Assembly: GCA_964448105.1 (NCBI GenBank)
Contig: CAYUVK010000071.1
Span: 1 to 25,714, forward strand
DNA from: CAVQBP01 sp964448105
GTDB taxonomy: Bacteria; Bacteroidota; Ignavibacteria; Ignavibacteriales; Ignavibacteriaceae
Direction of reading: 5' to 3'
Length of the DNA: 25,714 nucleotides
Under the pieces are notes generated by a model. The model was not told the DNA's origin. It saw only the letters and a list, made by a program, of their open reading frames with translations, and made no database searches. Made by a program: the position numbers and the translations under genes. This document shows positions 23,519 through 25,714 of this stretch, one piece after another (within the stretch, counting starts at the first letter, position 1; every line of letters begins with the position of its first letter).

Positions 23519-24627
23519 TATTCGAATACTCCCTGTAATCTTTCAACTTCAAAACCATTCATTACCCATCCGCTTGTTCCACCGTTTAGATTATAGACAT
23601 GTGTATAATCCTGGGCATACAGGTAATGTGCAACTTCGGAGGATCTATTGCCGCTCTGGCATATAACAACCAAGGGATAATTTTTATCTTCCGGTAGTTC
23701 ATTAATTCTATTATAAATCTGGCTTGTTGGAAGATTATTTACTCCGGGTATAGCACCGAAAGCCATAAGTTCAAAAGGTTCGCGTACATCTAGCAAATAT
23801 AAATCCCGGTTTTTTTCTATCATTTCTTTTAATTCGACTGGGGAAATATTCTCGAATTTCTCGTTAGAAGTGGAAACTCTTTTAGTTCCGCATTGCAATG
23901 TAACTTTTCCACCATTTTCGAGATCGGCAACGGGAGGGAAAAATTCTTTTACAAACAATACATATTCATCTTTAGTCCTTTTTTCTAAAAAGGGATTACT
24001 TTTCTTTTCATCTTTTAGTAATGAGAATTCATTATTTTCATAATCATGTCCGGGATAAATTTTTGTATCATCAGGAAGATTAACAATTTTATTAAAAAGA
24101 CTTTCATACTGCTCGAAAGGGTTGCCGCCGGGTAAATCACTTCTTCCGGCTTGTCCAATTAATAAAAGATCTCCCGTGAATAATTTATCTTCACAAAGAA
24201 CACTAATATGATTATCCGTATGTCCCGGGGTATGAAGAAATTTCAATTTTAATGAACCCACTTCAAGTATATCACCATCATTTACATATTTGTCAATTTC
24301 AATTTTTGCATTTGCTCTTAATATATCCCCGATGCCGAACTTATCACCTTCGTCAACAATTTTCCATTTATCCTTGGTTTTTTCATGCATTATTACTTTT
24401 GCTCCGGTTAAATTTTTCAATTCCCCGGCACCGGAAAAATGATCCGCATGTGTGTGTGTATCTACTATATATTTTATTTTTATATTCATTTCATCTTCTA
24501 AGTAAAGAAGCTTTTGAACGTCTTCAAAATTAGGATCAATTAGGATCGCTTCTTTTGTATTTTCATTTGCTAAAAAATATGATAATGTTCCTGTTCCATC
24601 TGTCGAACAAACTTGTTTAAACAACAT
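23518..24627 (-). CDS. Persulfide dioxygenase-rhodanese fusion (MBL-fold)
   Basis: The 369-residue enzyme joins a metallo-beta-lactamase-fold domain (about 1-235) to a C-terminal rhodanese (about 262-365). The MBL part has H58-T-H60-A-D62-H63, H136 in TPGHT, D153 in FTGDLL, RSDLPGGNP and H194 in YPGHDY. This is the ETHE1-like pattern, in which a mononuclear iron held by two His and one Asp oxidises glutathione or CoA persulfide to sulfite. The rhodanese has C323 in VICQSGNRSS. The linker contains C246 in LQCGTK, which recalls the extra thiol of CstB-type fusions, though here the linker is short. The ATG has GGGAG about 8 nt upstream. It leads the operon encoding a TauE/SafE permease, an anchored rhodanese and a DUF6132-like protein. 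No sulfide:quinone reductase or regulator is present in the window. Confidence 0.92.
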   Translation of the reverse strand: MLFKQVCSTDGTGTLSYFLANENTKEAILIDPNFEDVQKLLYLEDEMNIKIKYIVDTHTHADHFSGAGELKNLTGAKVIMHEKTKDKWKIVDEGDKFGIGDILRANAKIEIDKYVNDGDILEVGSLKLKFLHTPGHTDNHISVLCEDKLFTGDLLLIGQAGRSDLPGGNPFEQYESLFNKIVNLPDDTKIYPGHDYENNEFSLLKDEKKSNPFLEKRTKDEYVLFVKEFFPPVADLENGGKVTLQCGTKRVSTSNEKFENISPVELKEMIEKNRDLYLLDVREPFELMAFGAIPGVNNLPTSQIYNRINELPEDKNYPLVVICQSGNRSSEVAHYLYAQDYTHVYNLNGGTSGWVMNGFEVERLQGVFE

Positions 24628-24922
24628 TTTTTTTCTCCCGGTTATTTTTATATAATCTTTATTGTAATTCTTATTTATCTTAAAAAATGTGCATCTGCTT
24701 TAGGCTATTCGATTCAAAAACGATAAAAAAGTTTCAAAATTGGATATATTTTAAATCACATGACAGCAGTTCGGAGAATTACTGTTAAAAAGAAAAGAAA
24801 GCAGTATAATAATTAATCCGATTTTTCATATGTATAATTCCTTGTTCTTCTATAATTTGTTAGAATTAAAATTTAATTTTATTAAGAGAAATTTTATATA
24901 TAATCAAAACAAGTAACCTGCG
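24628..24922. other. Divergent intergenic region, 295 bp
   Basis: This AT-rich gap separates the minus-strand sulfur operon from the plus-strand TIGR02757 gene and should hold promoters for both. I found no convincing -35/-10 pair, operator, RNA gene or ORF in it. It shares the 10-mer TTTAGGCTAT (24699-24708) with the region upstream of the CPBP gene (20533-20542), which may be coincidence. Confidence 0.5.
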
Positions 24923-25714
24923 TTGAAGAATTCAGTTTTAAAACAAAGATTGGATTATCATTACAAAGCGTTTGATAAATCTCAAATTGAACCTGATCCG
25001 CTTCAATTTCTTCATTTATATAAAGATAAAAAGGATATTGAGGTAGTAGGATTTATTTCCTCGGTTTTTGCGTATGGAAATGTTAAACAAATTATTAATA
25101 CACTTAATTCAATATTTAATATTCTTGGAGAACAGCCATATGATTTTATTAAAAATATAGATGAAAAACTTTTGCAGGAATACTTTGGAAATACCATACA
25201 CAGATTTTATACATCGAAAGATATTCAGAACTTTTTCAGAGTGTTAAATTCTGTTCTTAATGAAGAAGGAACAATAAAAAATCTTTTTCTAAAATTTTAT
25301 TTTGAACATCAAAATGATAAAAACTTGAAGCTACCGCTCTCAAAATTTTCAAATCATCTTTTAACAGTTATTCATTTAAATTCTAAGAAAATCACTACCG
25401 GCTGTAGATTCATGTTTGCTGATCCTTTTACCGGCAGTGCATGCAAACGGATGAACTTATTTTTAAGATGGATGATTAGAAAAGATGAGCTTGATTTCGG
25501 CTTGTGGAATGAAATCCCAACAGAAAAATTGATTATTCCTGTTGATACCCATGTTGCCAGAATTTGCAGGGAATTAAAATTAACTACGAAAAAAAATGTA
25601 AGCTGGAAAATGGCAGAAGATATTACAGAAAATTTAAAAAAATTTGACCCGGTTGACCCGGTAAAGTACGATTTTGCCATTTGTCATTTAGGGATGAGAA
25701 AAATTATATTCTAA
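24923..25714 (+). CDS. TIGR02757-family protein
   Basis: The 263-residue product has the pattern I associate with TIGR02757: an N-terminal DPLQFLH, then GFISSVFAYGNVKQI, SGSACKRMNLFLRWMIRKD, DFGLW and PVDTHVARICRELKL. The last segment resembles part of the helix-hairpin-helix DNA glycosylase fold, so a DNA-related activity has been suspected for the family, but no function is established. The likely start is TTG at 24923, since no ATG precedes the conserved N-terminal part. The reading frame ends in TAA exactly at the window end after CHLGMRKIIF, and by length the gene appears complete. Confidence 0.85.
   Translation: MKNSVLKQRLDYHYKAFDKSQIEPDPLQFLHLYKDKKDIEVVGFISSVFAYGNVKQIINTLNSIFNILGEQPYDFIKNIDEKLLQEYFGNTIHRFYTSKDIQNFFRVLNSVLNEEGTIKNLFLKFYFEHQNDKNLKLPLSKFSNHLLTVIHLNSKKITTGCRFMFADPFTGSACKRMNLFLRWMIRKDELDFGLWNEIPTEKLIIPVDTHVARICRELKLTTKKNVSWKMAEDITENLKKFDPVDPVKYDFAICHLGMRKIIF

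Noticed and set aside
24252..24533. Open frame opposite the persulfide dioxygenase gene
   Set aside because: His/Leu-rich translation is a reflection of the opposite strand coding for a metal-binding enzyme; no family resemblance.
24627..24634. Eight-base homopolymer between ribosome binding site and start of the persulfide dioxygenase gene as a translational switch
   Set aside because: Same reason: tract length is unremarkable for this base composition.
1..25714. Search for CRISPR arrays, tRNA/rRNA genes, insertion sequences, phage or defence islands
   Set aside because: No regularly spaced repeats, cloverleaf-like sequences, transposase or integrase motifs, or known defence gene sets were found; the AddA-like protein is better explained by DNA repair.

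Overview
The window is visibly AT-rich and densely coded, and looks like chromosome of a bacterium of the Fibrobacteres-Chlorobi-Bacteroidetes (FCB) group. Ignavibacteria (Ignavibacteriota) or a close relative is my best guess. This rests on several inferred points: lipoproteins with an LxSC lipobox and fibronectin- or carboxypeptidase-regulatory-like modules, a DUF4783-like and a DUF5683-like protein, a PEGA-domain Ser/Thr kinase beside a GAF-sigma54 activator, and HrcA/CIRCE control of groESL from an ordinary TTGACA/TATATT promoter. I see no transposase, integrase, phage gene, tRNA, rRNA or CRISPR array. The content is mostly housekeeping and signalling genes.

Layout. 1-1219: upstream DNA with a short 8-bp tandem repeat, a secreted FN3 lipoprotein, and a gap holding a 27-nt REP-like palindrome. 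1220-9700 (+): a tight run of a small secreted DUF4783-like protein, a very large multi-membrane-segment NtrY-like histidine kinase (1-nt overlap), an AddA/UvrD-type helicase-nuclease (5-nt gap) and a small PNPOx-like protein. 9801-12410 (+): a fused SpmA-SpmB membrane protein and a D-2-hydroxyacid dehydrogenase. 12484-18324 (+): a PPP-family phosphatase, a lipoprotein, a GAF-AAA+-Fis sigma54 activator overlapping a Ser/Thr kinase with two PEGA repeats, and a DUF5683-like membrane protein, closed by a strong bidirectional terminator. 18408-20468 (-): groES-groEL behind a perfect CIRCE element and a clear sigma70 promoter. 20585-22076 (+): a CPBP-type membrane protein followed by pdxJ. 22143-24627 (-): a four-gene sulfane-sulfur operon of persulfide dioxygenase-rhodanese fusion, TauE/SafE transporter, membrane-anchored rhodanese and DUF6132-like membrane protein. 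24923-25714 (+): a TIGR02757-family protein whose stop codon is the last codon of the window.

How the genes may work together. The sulfur operon reads as a persulfide/sulfite detoxification route: the fusion oxidises glutathione or other low-molecular-weight persulfide to sulfite and can exchange sulfane sulfur, TauE/SafE may export the sulfite or related anion, and the anchored rhodanese and DUF6132 protein act at the membrane. The phosphatase-lipoprotein-activator-kinase-DUF5683 stretch could be an envelope-linked signalling module, but that is inference from gene order. No single gene is clearly outside known families. The features I would look at first are the sensor kinase architecture, the Fe-S-type cysteines on the AddA-like protein, the divergent glycine loop of the PEGA kinase, and the nested hairpins between pdxJ and the sulfur operon.
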